Origin: Pseudoalteromonas haloplanktis ATCC 14393
Lineage (GTDB): Bacteria > Pseudomonadota > Gammaproteobacteria > Enterobacterales > Alteromonadaceae
DNA: 64,000 nucleotides
Reading direction: 5' to 3'
Assembly (NCBI RefSeq): GCF_000238355.1
Contig: NZ_AHCA01000001.1
Location: 372,001-436,000, forward strand
Shown: piece by piece, positions 26,301-35,824 of the stretch
How the letters are laid out: each line of letters opens with the position of its first letter
How positions within the stretch are numbered: the stretch's first letter is position 1
Notes under the pieces: model-generated
Database searches by the model: none
Seen by the model: the letters and a program-made list of their open reading frames with translations, nothing else
What the model was told of the DNA's origin: nothing
Position numbers and translations under genes: made by a program

Positions 26301-28163
26301 CTAATTAATATGTTCTAAAAATTCGCTGGCAACTGCCAAACTTCGGGTGCGGCGCATTGGCGGTAAGCTTTTTAAGAATACCTGGCCATAGTGTCGTGTC
26401 ACTAGGCGGTTATCACAAATAACTAATACGCCTTTATCTTTATTATCACGAATTAAGCGGCCAACACCTTGTTTGAGTGCAATAACAGCTTGTGGCAGTT
26501 GTATATATGCAAATGGGTCATGGCCTTGTCGTTGTGCATCCTGCATCTTAGCTTGTAATAATGGATCATCTGGTGCTGCAAAAGGCAATTTGTCAATAAT
26601 AACACAGCTTAACGCACTTCCTCGCACATCAACCCCTTCCCAAAATGAAGCTGTGCCAAGTAAAACAGCATTACCATGGCGGGTGAATTTTTCGAGTATG
26701 ATACGTTTAGACATTTGCCCTTGCATGTAAATAGGGTAATCAATTTGTGTACTTAGCCCCTCAGCCACCAAGTGCATCATACGGTAGCTGGTAAACAACA
26801 CAAAGCAGCGTCCTTTTGCCGCTTTTATTAAATCTAAGGTAAGCTTCACGATTGCATGGGGCATATTTGCCGCGTGTGTCTCTGGTAAATAACGTGGTAA
26901 ACATAAAAGTGCCTGCTGATAATAGTCAAATGGGCTGTCTACCATCATGCTTTTGGCAGGCTTTAAGCCTAGGCTTGCATTAAAATGTTCAAGGGCATTA
27001 TCGACAGACAAAGTTGCAGAGGTAAATACAAAGCCAGCGCCGGTATCTTTCATCATTTGTGCAAATTTAACAGACACATTCAATGGTGTAACGTGCACAG
27101 TCAAATAACGGCGAGTGGTTTCATACCAATAACTGTAACCTGTTTGGCTAATATCGAACACACGCTCTAATTGACCTTTAAATGCGAGTGTACGCTCAAA
27201 TGGGTGTTCTATTTTGTCACTTCTATCTAAACAATGTTTTAACACTTGATATAAAAAATCAAGGTCACTAATCACCCGGTGTAATGCGGCACAAATTTCT
27301 TTGCTAGCGAGCATTTGCCGCCAATCTCCCCGACTGCTATCAATGCCAAATTGTAACCGTAAGTCAGCGACACTGGTTTCTAATTTATTGAGCGTTTTGC
27401 CCAGTTGCAGCATATCAGGTATGTCTGCTCTATAAATTGCCCGCAGATCATTGATTAAATCGACCAGCTTTTTAGTACTGACACTTTCCCCAAAATAATC
27501 ACTGGCTATTTCACTCAGCTGATGTGCTTCGTCAAAAATATACGCGTCAGCAGTTGGAATAAGCTCGGCAAAGCCAGTGTCTTTCACTGCCATATCGGCA
27601 AAAAATAAATGATGGTTTACCACCACCACATCGGCATCCATAGCTGTTAATCGCGCTTTACGAATATAGCAATCTTGAAAATCAGGGCATTCTTTACCTA
27701 AACAATTATCGGCGGTAGAGCTTACATAAGGTAAAACTTTGGCGTCTTCTTCAATACCAATACAATCTGCTAAGTCACCGGTACGGGTCTCACTGGCAAA
27801 TTTAGCCACCATAGCTAATTGATGCATCACGTCTGAATCATCTGTCGGTACATGGGCAACATGCTGATTTAGCCGATAAATACATAAGTAATTACTGCGC
27901 CCTTTCAGTAAGGCGGTTTTTTTACTGGCACTCAGTGCTTTTACTAATTGCGGTAAATCTCTGTGGTACAACTGTTCCTGCAAGGCTTTAGTACCAGTAG
28001 AAATAATAGTTTTACCTTTAGATTTTAATGCAGGAGCCAAATATGCATAGGTTTTACCTGTTCCCGTTCCTGCCTCAACAACCAATTGCGTACGGTTCTT
28101 CAAAGCATCACTAACGGCCACCGCCATGTCAATTTGCGGCTGGCGCGGCGTATAACCATCCAA
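26301..28163 (-). CDS. yoaA: DinG-family ATP-dependent helicase YoaA
   Basis: An XPD/DinG-type superfamily 2 helicase: Walker A VEAGTGTGKTYAYLAPAL, four cysteines of the probable iron-sulfur site around DNCLGKECPDFQDCY, NHHLFFADM, Walker B IFDEAHQL, FTSATLS, SFWEGVDV and QGVGRLIR. It fits a role in DNA repair at stalled forks. The frame has no ATG or GTG start; the first usual start is TTG 28163. Yet the residues encoded upstream (KQLFSADGPLALSL) align with the Escherichia coli YoaA N-terminus, so translation probably begins at ATT 28208 or ATC 28205, giving about 635 residues. The coordinates given are the conservative TTG start. Confidence 0.92.
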   Translation of the reverse strand: MDGYTPRQPQIDMAVAVSDALKNRTQLVVEAGTGTGKTYAYLAPALKSKGKTIISTGTKALQEQLYHRDLPQLVKALSASKKTALLKGRSNYLCIYRLNQHVAHVPTDDSDVMHQLAMVAKFASETRTGDLADCIGIEEDAKVLPYVSSTADNCLGKECPDFQDCYIRKARLTAMDADVVVVNHHLFFADMAVKDTGFAELIPTADAYIFDEAHQLSEIASDYFGESVSTKKLVDLINDLRAIYRADIPDMLQLGKTLNKLETSVADLRLQFGIDSSRGDWRQMLASKEICAALHRVISDLDFLYQVLKHCLDRSDKIEHPFERTLAFKGQLERVFDISQTGYSYWYETTRRYLTVHVTPLNVSVKFAQMMKDTGAGFVFTSATLSVDNALEHFNASLGLKPAKSMMVDSPFDYYQQALLCLPRYLPETHAANMPHAIVKLTLDLIKAAKGRCFVLFTSYRMMHLVAEGLSTQIDYPIYMQGQMSKRIILEKFTRHGNAVLLGTASFWEGVDVRGSALSCVIIDKLPFAAPDDPLLQAKMQDAQRQGHDPFAYIQLPQAVIALKQGVGRLIRDNKDKGVLVICDNRLVTRHYGQVFLKSLPPMRRTRSLAVASEFLEHIN

Positions 28164-28208
28164 AGACAGTGCTAATGGCCCATCTGCACTAAAAAGCTGT
28201 TTGATAAT

Positions 28209-28535
28209 AACGATCGCTTTACTAAAAATAATAGCTGGATTTTACGTAAGGTATGACTGTAGAGCAAGTCAATGCAACACTCAGTCAAATATTACTCCGT
28301 TGCATGCAATAATTTATATAAAAATAAACGAAATCGCATAACAAAAAGCGGTTTTCCTTGTGACTTATAAAAAAGACAGGAGTACCATAGCGCCACGGAA
28401 AAACTCCGCTAAATAGTAAATAGATTCATACTGTATTTGTAAGATTAACAAGTACTCTATGGAACATAACTATTTTATTAGGCTATATATTTTATTGGAC
28501 TATAAGCACCTGTACATATTAATTAGGGTTAATCT
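28209..28535. other. Intergenic region between yoaA and the antiporter gene
   Basis: This AT-rich gap of about 330 bases must hold the divergent promoters of yoaA and the antiporter. A very short frame from ATG 28253 (19 codons, starting TVEQVNATLSQ) is visible on the plus strand, but it has a poorly spaced ribosome site. I saw no convincing promoter, RNA or repeat. Confidence 0.4.
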
Positions 28536-29810
28536 ATGAATGCTTGGTACCTCATCTGTTTTTTATCCGCACTGGCTATATTTATTGCTTTTGCTAATCA
28601 ATACATCCTTAAGATGCAAACAACCATTGCCATCACTACAGGCTCAGTGGTTATATCATTGTTATTAATTTTAGCGGTTAAATTACAAGGTGACTCGACC
28701 GCATTAGAGATAACCCAAATCGTCTCAAGCATTGATTTTAATCAATTATTACTCAAAGGTATGTTGGGCTTTTTACTTTTTGCTGGCGCCCTTGAAATTA
28801 ACCTTGCTGCACTTAAAAAGCAGCGCTGGGAAATAACAGCGCTGGTGTTATTTTCAACTCTCGCTTCAACCTTCATAATTGGTTATTTAAGTTTTTATTT
28901 ATTCGCACTCATGGGGTGGCCTGTACCTTTTATTTACTGTTTATTATTTGGTGCCCTGATAAGCCCGACCGATCCAATTGCCGTACTTGCCATCATCAAA
29001 CAAATGCGCGCTCCCGAGGGGATATCTGTGCAAGTTGAAGGCGAGTCACTGTTTAACGATGGTATTGGTTTGGTGATCTTCACCACCATTTTTGCAGTGG
29101 CATTTTATGGCACTGAAGCCACAGTGGCTGATATTGGTGAATTGTTTTTAGTCGATGCAATCGGCGGAATTGTATTTGGTCTTGCAATAGCCTTAGTGGG
29201 TCATTTTTTAATAATTAACAGCCGCGATGTAAATATTCGCTTATTACTTACATTAACCATTCCAACCGCCGGGTTTGCTGCAGCTAATATTTGGGAGATA
29301 TCAGGTGCTCTGGCAATGGTAACCAGTGGCATATTGCTGGGTAATATAACCCGCACTAAAGCCACTGAACGCACCGGGCCTGAAGACACGCGTTATGTAA
29401 AAGACTTTTGGCATGCTACCGATAGCTTTCTAAATGCGTTATTGTTTTTGATTATTGGCATGCTCATTGTCACTATGCCCATCAGCCTTGCTGAAATTGG
29501 TTTAGGACTATTAATGGTACCATTGGTGCTATTTGCGCGTTTTATCAGTGTTGGCGCGCCGTTTGTGGTGTTCAAGAAGTTTAGAAAATACGACAAACAC
29601 ACCGTGAAAATCTTAACTTGGGGTGGTTTGCGTGGTGGCCTTGCGCTGGCAATGGCGGCAGCTATACCTCGCGATCAAGTATTTATTGGTAGTTCAGACC
29701 TACATAATCTGATTGTTATTGTCACTTATGTGGTAGTGATCTTTTCGATTATAGTGCAAGGCCTTACTATTTCACCGCTGATCCATAGTAGTATTAACTC
29801 TGCTAAGTAG
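28536..29810 (+). CDS. CPA1-family sodium:proton antiporter
   Basis: A 424-residue inner-membrane protein with about 12 hydrophobic segments. LLFGALISPTDPIAVLAI and EGESLFNDGIGLVIF carry the Asp residues that define the ion-binding core of CPA1 (NhaP-type) antiporters, and TWGGLRGGLALAMA is the C-terminal signature. It exchanges Na+ or K+ for protons. It lacks the long cytoplasmic tail of some members. AGGG upstream of ATG is a plausible ribosome site. It stands alone, and its terminator overlaps the end of the convergent GGDEF gene. Confidence 0.93.
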   Translation: MNAWYLICFLSALAIFIAFANQYILKMQTTIAITTGSVVISLLLILAVKLQGDSTALEITQIVSSIDFNQLLLKGMLGFLLFAGALEINLAALKKQRWEITALVLFSTLASTFIIGYLSFYLFALMGWPVPFIYCLLFGALISPTDPIAVLAIIKQMRAPEGISVQVEGESLFNDGIGLVIFTTIFAVAFYGTEATVADIGELFLVDAIGGIVFGLAIALVGHFLIINSRDVNIRLLLTLTIPTAGFAAANIWEISGALAMVTSGILLGNITRTKATERTGPEDTRYVKDFWHATDSFLNALLFLIIGMLIVTMPISLAEIGLGLLMVPLVLFARFISVGAPFVVFKKFRKYDKHTVKILTWGGLRGGLALAMAAAIPRDQVFIGSSDLHNLIVIVTYVVVIFSIIVQGLTISPLIHSSINSAK

Positions 29811-29820
29811 TTTTATTCAC

Positions 29821-29850
29821 GGCTAAAAAGGTTAACTTGCCTTTTTAGCC
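29821..29850. terminator. Bidirectional terminator overlapping the GGDEF gene end
   Basis: The stem GGCTAAAAAGG / CCTTTTTAGCC has 11 bp with an 8-base loop and is followed by TCCTTATTTT on the plus strand. It lies partly inside the last codons of the convergent GAF-GGDEF gene, whose stop is at 29832. Confidence 0.75.
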
Positions 29851-30797
29851 TCCTTATTTTTATACATATCGGCATCTGCTATTTGCAACAATTCTTCTAG
29901 TTCTAACGGCTGTCGGGGGTTAAACTCAGCAACACCAAACGAAAAACTCACAGTTGTCGAGCTGGGCAGTGACAAATTTAATGTAGCTGCACTTTTTTCT
30001 ATTCGCGAGATAAGCCGCTGGCATTCACTCAGCGTAACCTGTGTCAACAAAAGCACAAACTCATCACCACCAAAACGACCGAATAGATCCGATTTACGGC
30101 ACAATGAACTTATAATACTAGCAAACAGCTGCAGGACTCTATCACCTTCAGCATGACCATATTTATCATTAATTGGCTTAAATGAATCGAGATCAATAAA
30201 AATGACAATCGCATTAAACTGCTGTCTGATACACAAATCTAGATAGCGCTCAGCCATTAAAATAAAACCTCGTCGATTAGGAATATTTGTTAACTCATCA
30301 CGAGTTGCTAATTGCATAATTGATATCTCACGTTGAGTTATCAGCGTAAGATCTTTTAATGCTTGTTTATCTTCATTAGAAAACGCTCGGGGTTTGATAT
30401 CAATAATACAAAGCGTGCCAATACGCACACCTTCAGATAATTTAATTGGATAGCCTGCATAAAAACGTATCTTCGGTGTATTTAAAACCAGTGGATTATC
30501 TGCAAAACGGGGATCAGCAAGAGTATCACAAATAACGAGTGGGTCATCATCTAATATAGCGTGACCACAAAAAGAAATATCGCGAGGTGTTTCTTTAACA
30601 TCAAGCCCTATACATGATTTAAACCATTGCCTATCTTCATCTACTAAGCTAATCAGTGAAATTGGTACATCAAATAAGTATTTAGCGAGGCGTGTAACTC
30701 TATCAAGTGATTCTTCACTTTGTGTGTCTAAAATATTTAGCGCTCTTAATCCTGCAAGTCTAACGTCTTCATTGTCAGGAAGTAATGGCTTATCCAT
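29832..30797 (-). CDS. GAF-GGDEF diguanylate cyclase
   Basis: Residues about 15-155 are a GAF domain of the type with ISFCGHAIL, ADPRFADNP and RFYAGYPI. Residues about 160-320 are a GGDEF domain with the active site RFGGDEF intact and an RKSD inhibitory-site motif five residues upstream. It should make c-di-GMP from GTP in response to a signal bound by GAF. ATG 30797 is preferred to the TTG at 30809 because GAGG lies 5 bases upstream. No membrane segments. Single gene, convergent with the antiporter. Confidence 0.93.
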   Translation of the reverse strand: MDKPLLPDNEDVRLAGLRALNILDTQSEESLDRVTRLAKYLFDVPISLISLVDEDRQWFKSCIGLDVKETPRDISFCGHAILDDDPLVICDTLADPRFADNPLVLNTPKIRFYAGYPIKLSEGVRIGTLCIIDIKPRAFSNEDKQALKDLTLITQREISIMQLATRDELTNIPNRRGFILMAERYLDLCIRQQFNAIVIFIDLDSFKPINDKYGHAEGDRVLQLFASIISSLCRKSDLFGRFGGDEFVLLLTQVTLSECQRLISRIEKSAATLNLSLPSSTTVSFSFGVAEFNPRQPLELEELLQIADADMYKNKEAKKAS

Positions 30798-30881
30798 CAA
30801 ATACCTCAACGTACATATTTATTAATTTCTGTGTATATTTAATATAGCAGATTAAATAAATACTATGGATGTACTGAGCTT

Positions 30882-31115
30882 TTAGGCCCAAGTATCAAGA
30901 TGTTTTTCGCCATTTTCATCTTCTGTTATTGCTGTTTTATCTGATTTTGGCTTTTTACCCTGCAATATTTCTTTTTGAAGTAGCTCTCTTTTTCTACGTT
31001 TTTCACGTTCAATTCGCTGCGCGTTCGAGTCTTTTACCCCCGCAATGTGAAAAGCACCTTTTGATTCAAGCTGTAAGCGAGTAATTTGCCCTAAATAAGG
31101 GATCATCATATCCAT
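30882..31115 (-). CDS. Small charged protein, unrecognised
   Basis: The 77-residue product is preceded by a near-perfect ribosome site (AAAGGAGGAACGT before the ATG), which makes it a confident real gene. It begins MDMMIPYLGQITRLQLESKG and has a strongly basic helical stretch (RIEREKRRKRELLQKE) and an acidic tail ending HLDTWA. It has no signal or membrane segment. I do not know the family; the basic helix could bind nucleic acid or form a coiled coil. It is divergent from the his operon. Confidence 0.78.
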   Translation of the reverse strand: MDMMIPYLGQITRLQLESKGAFHIAGVKDSNAQRIEREKRRKRELLQKEILQGKKPKSDKTAITEDENGEKHLDTWA

Positions 31116-31236
31116 ACGTTCCTCCTTTGGTTACTCTTATCATCGGCCGTTATAGCTTATTCTTTAATTTATGCAAAAAAAACTTGCCAGTTTAACCATT
31201 AAATGTTTTTCTATATGTGAAATTTACTTAAACAGA

Positions 31237-31264
31237 TTAACAACTTTTGTTTATACACTGTAAT
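31237..31264 (+). promoter_or_regulatory. Probable sigma-70 promoter of the his operon
   Basis: TTAACA (31237-31242), a 16-base spacer and TGTAAT (31259-31264) match the -35 and -10 boxes at 5 of 6 positions each. Transcription from about 31271 would include the whole leader peptide and attenuator. Confidence 0.55.
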
Positions 31265-31295
31265 GCAAAACGAAAGTTATTTAGGAAATATTATA

Positions 31296-31346
31296 ATGCG
31301 CTTAAACCTGACAACAGTACATCATCACCACCATTCATCGGAATAA
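31296..31346 (+). CDS. hisL: his operon leader peptide
   Basis: The 16-codon frame reads MRLNLTTVHHHHHSSE, with five consecutive His codons (31320-31334). This is the classic signature of a his leader peptide. Ribosome stalling at the His codons when charged tRNA-His is scarce would set the fold of the downstream RNA. It lies about 125 bases ahead of hisG. Confidence 0.95.
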   Translation: MRLNLTTVHHHHHSSE

Positions 31347-31445
31347 CCTGTCAGGTCTTTCGCTGAGAGGTTATTCCTAAAAGGAACCTCTGGCGAATCA
31401 ACATATAAAGATTCATTTTCGCCCTGAGGTTCCCTCGGGGTTTTT
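31306..31445 (+). promoter_or_regulatory. Six-segment his transcription attenuator
   Basis: Six segments pair in alternating ways. A is ACCTGACA (31306-31313), B is GGAATAACC plus TGTCAGGT (31340-31356), C is AGAGGTTATTCC (31366-31377), D is GGAACCTC-T-GGCGAA (31383-31397), E is TTCGCC-CT-GAGGTTCC (31418-31433), and F is CTCGGGG (31434-31440). A:B, C:D and E:F leave the terminator formed. B:C and D:E, favoured when a ribosome stalls on the His codons and covers A, block it. This is the same logic as the Escherichia coli his attenuator. Confidence 0.88.
31422..31445 (+). terminator. Attenuator terminator of the his leader
   Basis: A 7-bp stem (CCCTGAG / CTCGGGG with one G-U pair), a 5-base loop and a run of five T. 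Its 5' arm is shared with the antiterminator. Confidence 0.88.
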
Positions 31446-31472
31446 AGTTTTTAAATTAAAGGAAAATGAATA

Positions 31473-32372
31473 ATGAGTAACAGCAACCGTCTACGTATCG
31501 CCATCCAAAAAGGTGGCCGCCTTTCTAAAGATTGCCAAGACTTACTAAAACAATTAGGTGTAAAACTTAATTTACGTGAGCAACGCTTAATCGCCCACTC
31601 AACCAATATGCCAATTGACGTACTGCGTGTGCGCGATGACGATATTCCGGGCCTTGTTATGGATGGTGTGTGTGACTTGGGTATCGTGGGCGAAAACGTG
31701 CTTGTTGAAGTACAAGCTGAGCGTGAACGTCAAGGCGTACCAAGTGAAGTAAACAAACTGTCTAAACTTGATTTTGGCTACTGTCGCTTAGCTTTAGCTT
31801 GGCCTCAAGAGCTCGGTAAACAAGATAAAAGCTGGTTTGAAGGTAAACGTATTGCTACCACTTACCCAGAAATTCTTACTCAATACCTAAAGCGTGAAGG
31901 TATTAACGCAAGCACTGTTATGCTAACGGGTTCAGTTGAAGTTGCACCTCGTGCAGGTCTTGCTGATGCAATTTGTGATTTAGTATCAACAGGTGCAACC
32001 CTTGAAGCAAACGGCCTAATACAAGGCGATACAATTTTAGAATCAAACGCCTGTTTAATTCAAAATAAAGATTTACAAGATACTGATAAACTGGCGCTTA
32101 TCAACAAGCTTATGCCGCGTCTGCGTGGCGTTAGACAAGCTAAAGAAAGCAAGTACATCATGCTACACGCACCAAAAGATAAATTAGATGAAATTTGCGA
32201 TATTCTTCCAGGTTCAGGCCAACCAACAGTATTAGCACTTGCCGGTTCTGAAGAATATGTTGCCCTACACATGGTCAGCAGCGAAACGCTATTTTGGGAA
32301 ACGATGGAGCAATTAAAAGCACTTGGTGCAAATTCTATCCTCGTTATGCCAATTGAAAAAATGATGGAGTAA
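31473..32372 (+). CDS. hisG: ATP phosphoribosyltransferase
   Basis: First enzyme of histidine synthesis; it joins ATP and PRPP. The 299 residues are the long, hexameric form with a C-terminal regulatory domain. Visible motifs are [13 protein letters not shown] at the start, the PRPP-binding block [25 protein letters not shown], and the PII-like tail, where histidine feedback acts. A good ribosome site (AAAGGA) precedes the ATG. It is the first structural gene behind the attenuator; hisD follows 4 bases later. Confidence 0.98.
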   Translation: MSNSNRLRIAIQKGGRLSKDCQDLLKQLGVKLNLREQRLIAHSTNMPIDVLRVRDDDIPGLVMDGVCDLGIVGENVLVEVQAERERQGVPSEVNKLSKLDFGYCRLALAWPQELGKQDKSWFEGKRIATTYPEILTQYLKREGINASTVMLTGSVEVAPRAGLADAICDLVSTGATLEANGLIQGDTILESNACLIQNKDLQDTDKLALINKLMPRLRGVRQAKESKYIMLHAPKDKLDEICDILPGSGQPTVLALAGSEEYVALHMVSSETLFWETMEQLKALGANSILVMPIEKMME

Positions 32373-32376
32373 CTCG

Positions 32377-33681
32377 ATGCTGCGCTGGAATGAGGTATCC
32401 GCAGATGCACAAGCAGCGGCGCTAATGCGCCCTGCTGTAAGTGCGAGTGCTGAGGTAGAAGAAATTTGCCAAACCATAATGGCAAACGTAAAAGAGCAAG
32501 GTGATGAAGCCTTACTTACAATGGCAAAGCAGTTTGATAATCGCGAGGCACCACGATTATTAGTGCCTGTTGAGGAAATTAATAGTGCTGTTTCACTGTT
32601 AAGCCCCGAACTTAAATATGCAATTGATACAGCATATGCCAATGTTAAACGCTTTCATCAAGCGCAATTACCTAAAGATATTAAGTTAACCACTCAACCT
32701 GGCGTGTTGTGTGAACTAAAATATCAAGCGATTGAAGCGGTGGGTATTTATGTACCCGGTGGCAGTGCGCCATTGCCTTCGTCGGTTATTATGCAAGGTG
32801 TACTTGCACAGTTAAGCGGTGCAAAAACCGTGGTACTTGCAACGCCAGTGCAAGGTGATGCGCAAATCAACCCAGCAATTTTATATGCGGCTAAATTATG
32901 CGGAATCAAAACAATCGTAGAAAGTGGCGGCGCCGGTGCAATCGCCGCCATGGCTTATGGTACAGACTCTGTGCCCAAGGTGAATAAAATTTTTGGCCCT
33001 GGTAACAGCTTTGTCACTATGGCTAAGCAACTTGTCGCACAAACTATTCCCGGTATGGCAATAGATATGCCAGCTGGCCCATCTGAGGTTTTAGTTATTG
33101 CTGATGAGCGCGCTAACCCTGAATTTATTGCCGCTGATTTATTATCTCAAGCAGAGCACGGAGCGGATTCACAAGTTATTTTATTGAGTAACAGTGAATT
33201 GACGATTACCCGCACCCAACAAGCGATTGAACGTCAGTTAGCTAAACTATCACGACAAGATATCGCCGCTAAAGCACTTGCTAACTCATCGCTCATATTG
33301 GTAGATTCAATTGAGCAAGCATTTGACGTGTCAGCACTTTATGGCCCTGAACACTTAATTTTGCAATTAGCTGATGCTAACCCGTATTTAGATAAAGTGA
33401 AAAATGCCGGCTCTGTGTTTGTCGGTGACTATACTCCCGAGTCTGCGGGTGATTATGCGTCGGGTACTAACCACGTATTACCCACTTACGGTTATAGCGC
33501 AACGTATTCGAGCTTAAACTTACTTGATTTTTTCCGTACGTATACGGTGCAAACAATCACCGAAAATGGTTTAAAAAACTTATCTAAAGCAATACTCCCC
33601 CTTGCAGATGCTGAAGGACTTGATGCCCACGCCAATGCTGTAAAGGTGCGTTTAGAGGCTATGAATAGAGGCAATGAATAA
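32377..33681 (+). CDS. hisD: Histidinol dehydrogenase
   Basis: The 434-residue enzyme oxidises L-histidinol to histidine in two NAD-dependent steps using zinc. The family signature runs through [15 protein letters not shown] and [14 protein letters not shown]. Zinc and catalytic residues are in [10 protein letters not shown] and YGPEHLIL. The stop overlaps the hisC start by one base, which suggests coupled translation. Confidence 0.98.
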   Translation: MLRWNEVSADAQAAALMRPAVSASAEVEEICQTIMANVKEQGDEALLTMAKQFDNREAPRLLVPVEEINSAVSLLSPELKYAIDTAYANVKRFHQAQLPKDIKLTTQPGVLCELKYQAIEAVGIYVPGGSAPLPSSVIMQGVLAQLSGAKTVVLATPVQGDAQINPAILYAAKLCGIKTIVESGGAGAIAAMAYGTDSVPKVNKIFGPGNSFVTMAKQLVAQTIPGMAIDMPAGPSEVLVIADERANPEFIAADLLSQAEHGADSQVILLSNSELTITRTQQAIERQLAKLSRQDIAAKALANSSLILVDSIEQAFDVSALYGPEHLILQLADANPYLDKVKNAGSVFVGDYTPESAGDYASGTNHVLPTYGYSATYSSLNLLDFFRTYTVQTITENGLKNLSKAILPLADAEGLDAHANAVKVRLEAMNRGNE

Positions 33682-34766
33682 TGAGTAATAACCCTTTATT
33701 ACCCGCAAATATTGATGCATTAGCAGCGTATAGTTCAGCTAAAAGTGAAAAACTGACCGGCACAACGTGGTTAAATGCTAACGAAAGCCCGTATGTAAAA
33801 AATATCGATATTAATATTAGTGATTTAAATCGCTACCCAGATCCACAGCCCGCTAGCGTGATCAATCGCTATGCTGACTATGCGCAGTTAAGCGCCGATC
33901 AAGTACTCATGACTCGTGGTGCAGATGAAGGCATCGAGTTACTGGTTCGTACCTATTGCCAACCGGCACAAGATTCGGTTGCTTTATTCCTACCAACTTA
34001 CGGTATGTATAAAGTCACCGCGGATACCCATAATGTCGCGATTAATGGTTTAAGCCAAGCGCTGTTATTAGATGGCTCAGTTGATGACATAATCACAGCT
34101 GTGGGTAACAGTAAATTAGTGTTTATTTGTAACCCAAATAACCCTACAGGCAGCTTAACACCACTTGATAAAATCAAAGCGATTGCGACAGCCCTCACTG
34201 ATAAAGCGCTGGTTATTGTTGATGAAGCCTATATTGAGTTTTGTCCAGAGCAAAGCGCGAGTAGCCTTATTAATCAATTTGCCAACGTGGTTGTATTGCG
34301 TACACTTTCTAAAGCCTTTGCATTAGCAGGCCTACGTACAGGCTTTACTCTTGCACAAGCGTCAGTACTTGCGCCAATTCGTAAAGTAATTGCACCGTAC
34401 CCAGTATCAACCGTCGTCGCGAGCATTGCAGCCAATGCCCTAAGCCCAGACGCAATTACGTCAATGCGCCGCCAAGTTACTATTTTGAACGCCCTTAAAA
34501 TAAAATTAAAGCAATGGCTTAGTGCGTCCCCTGCCGTATTAAATGTACTCAGTGGTGAAGGTAACTTTGTCACCTTAAAACTGGCCGATAAAAACAGCTT
34601 TAATACTGCATTAAAGCAAGGGTTAGTCATGCGTGCCTTTACCTTATATGGCGAAAATGACTGGTTACGCATTTCAATTGGTAATGAACAAGAATTAGAA
34701 CAAGTAAAAATTTGGTTAGATGGCCTTAGCCAATCAACCACGCAAAAAGAGCAGGAAGTATCATGA
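33681..34766 (+). CDS. hisC: Histidinol-phosphate aminotransferase
   Basis: The 361-residue class I/II PLP enzyme converts imidazole-acetol phosphate and glutamate to histidinol phosphate. WLNANESPY is near the start, FICNPNNPTGS and VDEAYIEF bind the cofactor, and LRTLSKAFALAGLRTG holds the PLP lysine. It overlaps hisB by 4 bases (ATGA). Confidence 0.98.
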   Translation: MSNNPLLPANIDALAAYSSAKSEKLTGTTWLNANESPYVKNIDINISDLNRYPDPQPASVINRYADYAQLSADQVLMTRGADEGIELLVRTYCQPAQDSVALFLPTYGMYKVTADTHNVAINGLSQALLLDGSVDDIITAVGNSKLVFICNPNNPTGSLTPLDKIKAIATALTDKALVIVDEAYIEFCPEQSASSLINQFANVVVLRTLSKAFALAGLRTGFTLAQASVLAPIRKVIAPYPVSTVVASIAANALSPDAITSMRRQVTILNALKIKLKQWLSASPAVLNVLSGEGNFVTLKLADKNSFNTALKQGLVMRAFTLYGENDWLRISIGNEQELEQVKIWLDGLSQSTTQKEQEVS

Positions 34767-35824
34767 GCAACCCGTATTTATTTATCGACCGCGACGGCAC
34801 TATTATTGAAGAGCCAATCACAGACAAACAAGTAGACAGCTTAGAAAAACTGGCTTTTTTACCAAATGTGATCCCTGCCCTATTACAGTTGCAAGCTGCG
34901 GGCTATCGTTTAGTAATGGTGTCGAACCAAGATGGTTTAGGTACAGATAGCTTTCCTACTGCTGACTTTGATATCGCCCAAGATAAAATGATGGATATTT
35001 TATCAAGCCAAGGGATCAAATTTGACGAAGTGCTAATTTGCCCTCACTTTGATGAGCAAAACTGTGATTGCCGTAAGCCTAAAACAGGCTTACTTACCGA
35101 GCTTATGCGCTCTGGCAAAGTTGATATAGGCCGTTCATTTGTGATTGGCGATCGACAAACAGATATTGGCCTGGCGCAAAATTTATGCTGCGAAGGCATA
35201 TTATATGACGGTGATTGGAACGCCATTGTTACTAAACTAACCACAGCAGATCGCCAAGGTCGCATCACTCGCAACACCAAAGAAACGCAAATTGATGTAA
35301 AACTCAATTTAGATCAAAATAAAAATGGTGAGATCAGCACAGGCCTTGGCTTTTTTGATCACATGCTGGATCAAATTCGTACTCACGCCAATATCGGCCT
35401 TGATATTCAAGCCAAAGGTGACTTACACATAGATGAACACCACTTAGTTGAAGATATTGGTATCGCCCTTGGTCTTGCATTAAAAGAAGCGCTTGGCACA
35501 AAATCGCAAATTGCCCGTTATGGGTTTGCGCTGCCAATGGATGAATGCAAAGCAGAAGCACAAATTGATTTATCAGGGCGTGCATCATTTGTTCTAAACG
35601 CTAACTTTAGCCGTGAAAAAGCCGGTGACTTAGATGTGCAAATGGTGGAGCATTTCTTCAAAAGCTTAAGTGATAATGCTGCAATTAGCTTAATCATGTC
35701 GGTTAGCGATGGTAACTGTCATCATCAAGTAGAAGGCTTGTTTAAAGCATTCTCTCGTGCGTTACGTATGGCTATTGCCGCTGACGCGAGCCAACAAACG
35801 GCAAGCTCTAAGGGGTGTTTATGA
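34763..35824 (+). CDS. hisB: Bifunctional histidinol-phosphatase / imidazoleglycerol-phosphate dehydratase
   Basis: The 353-residue product has both activities. The N-terminal HAD phosphatase has FIDRDGTIIEEP with the two catalytic Asp and a Cys/His zinc loop CPHFDEQNCDCRKP. The C-terminal dehydratase has GFFDHMLDQI and DEHHLVEDIGIALG as metal-binding blocks, repeated as FDHM/EHFFKS types. The fused form is typical of gammaproteobacteria. It overlaps hisH by 4 bases. Confidence 0.98.
   Translation: MSNPYLFIDRDGTIIEEPITDKQVDSLEKLAFLPNVIPALLQLQAAGYRLVMVSNQDGLGTDSFPTADFDIAQDKMMDILSSQGIKFDEVLICPHFDEQNCDCRKPKTGLLTELMRSGKVDIGRSFVIGDRQTDIGLAQNLCCEGILYDGDWNAIVTKLTTADRQGRITRNTKETQIDVKLNLDQNKNGEISTGLGFFDHMLDQIRTHANIGLDIQAKGDLHIDEHHLVEDIGIALGLALKEALGTKSQIARYGFALPMDECKAEAQIDLSGRASFVLNANFSREKAGDLDVQMVEHFFKSLSDNAAISLIMSVSDGNCHHQVEGLFKAFSRALRMAIAADASQQTASSKGCL

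Noticed and set aside
28253..28312. Short frame (19 codons, TVEQVNATLSQ) upstream of the antiporter
   Set aside because: Too short, with a ribosome site too close to the ATG; no known peptide family.
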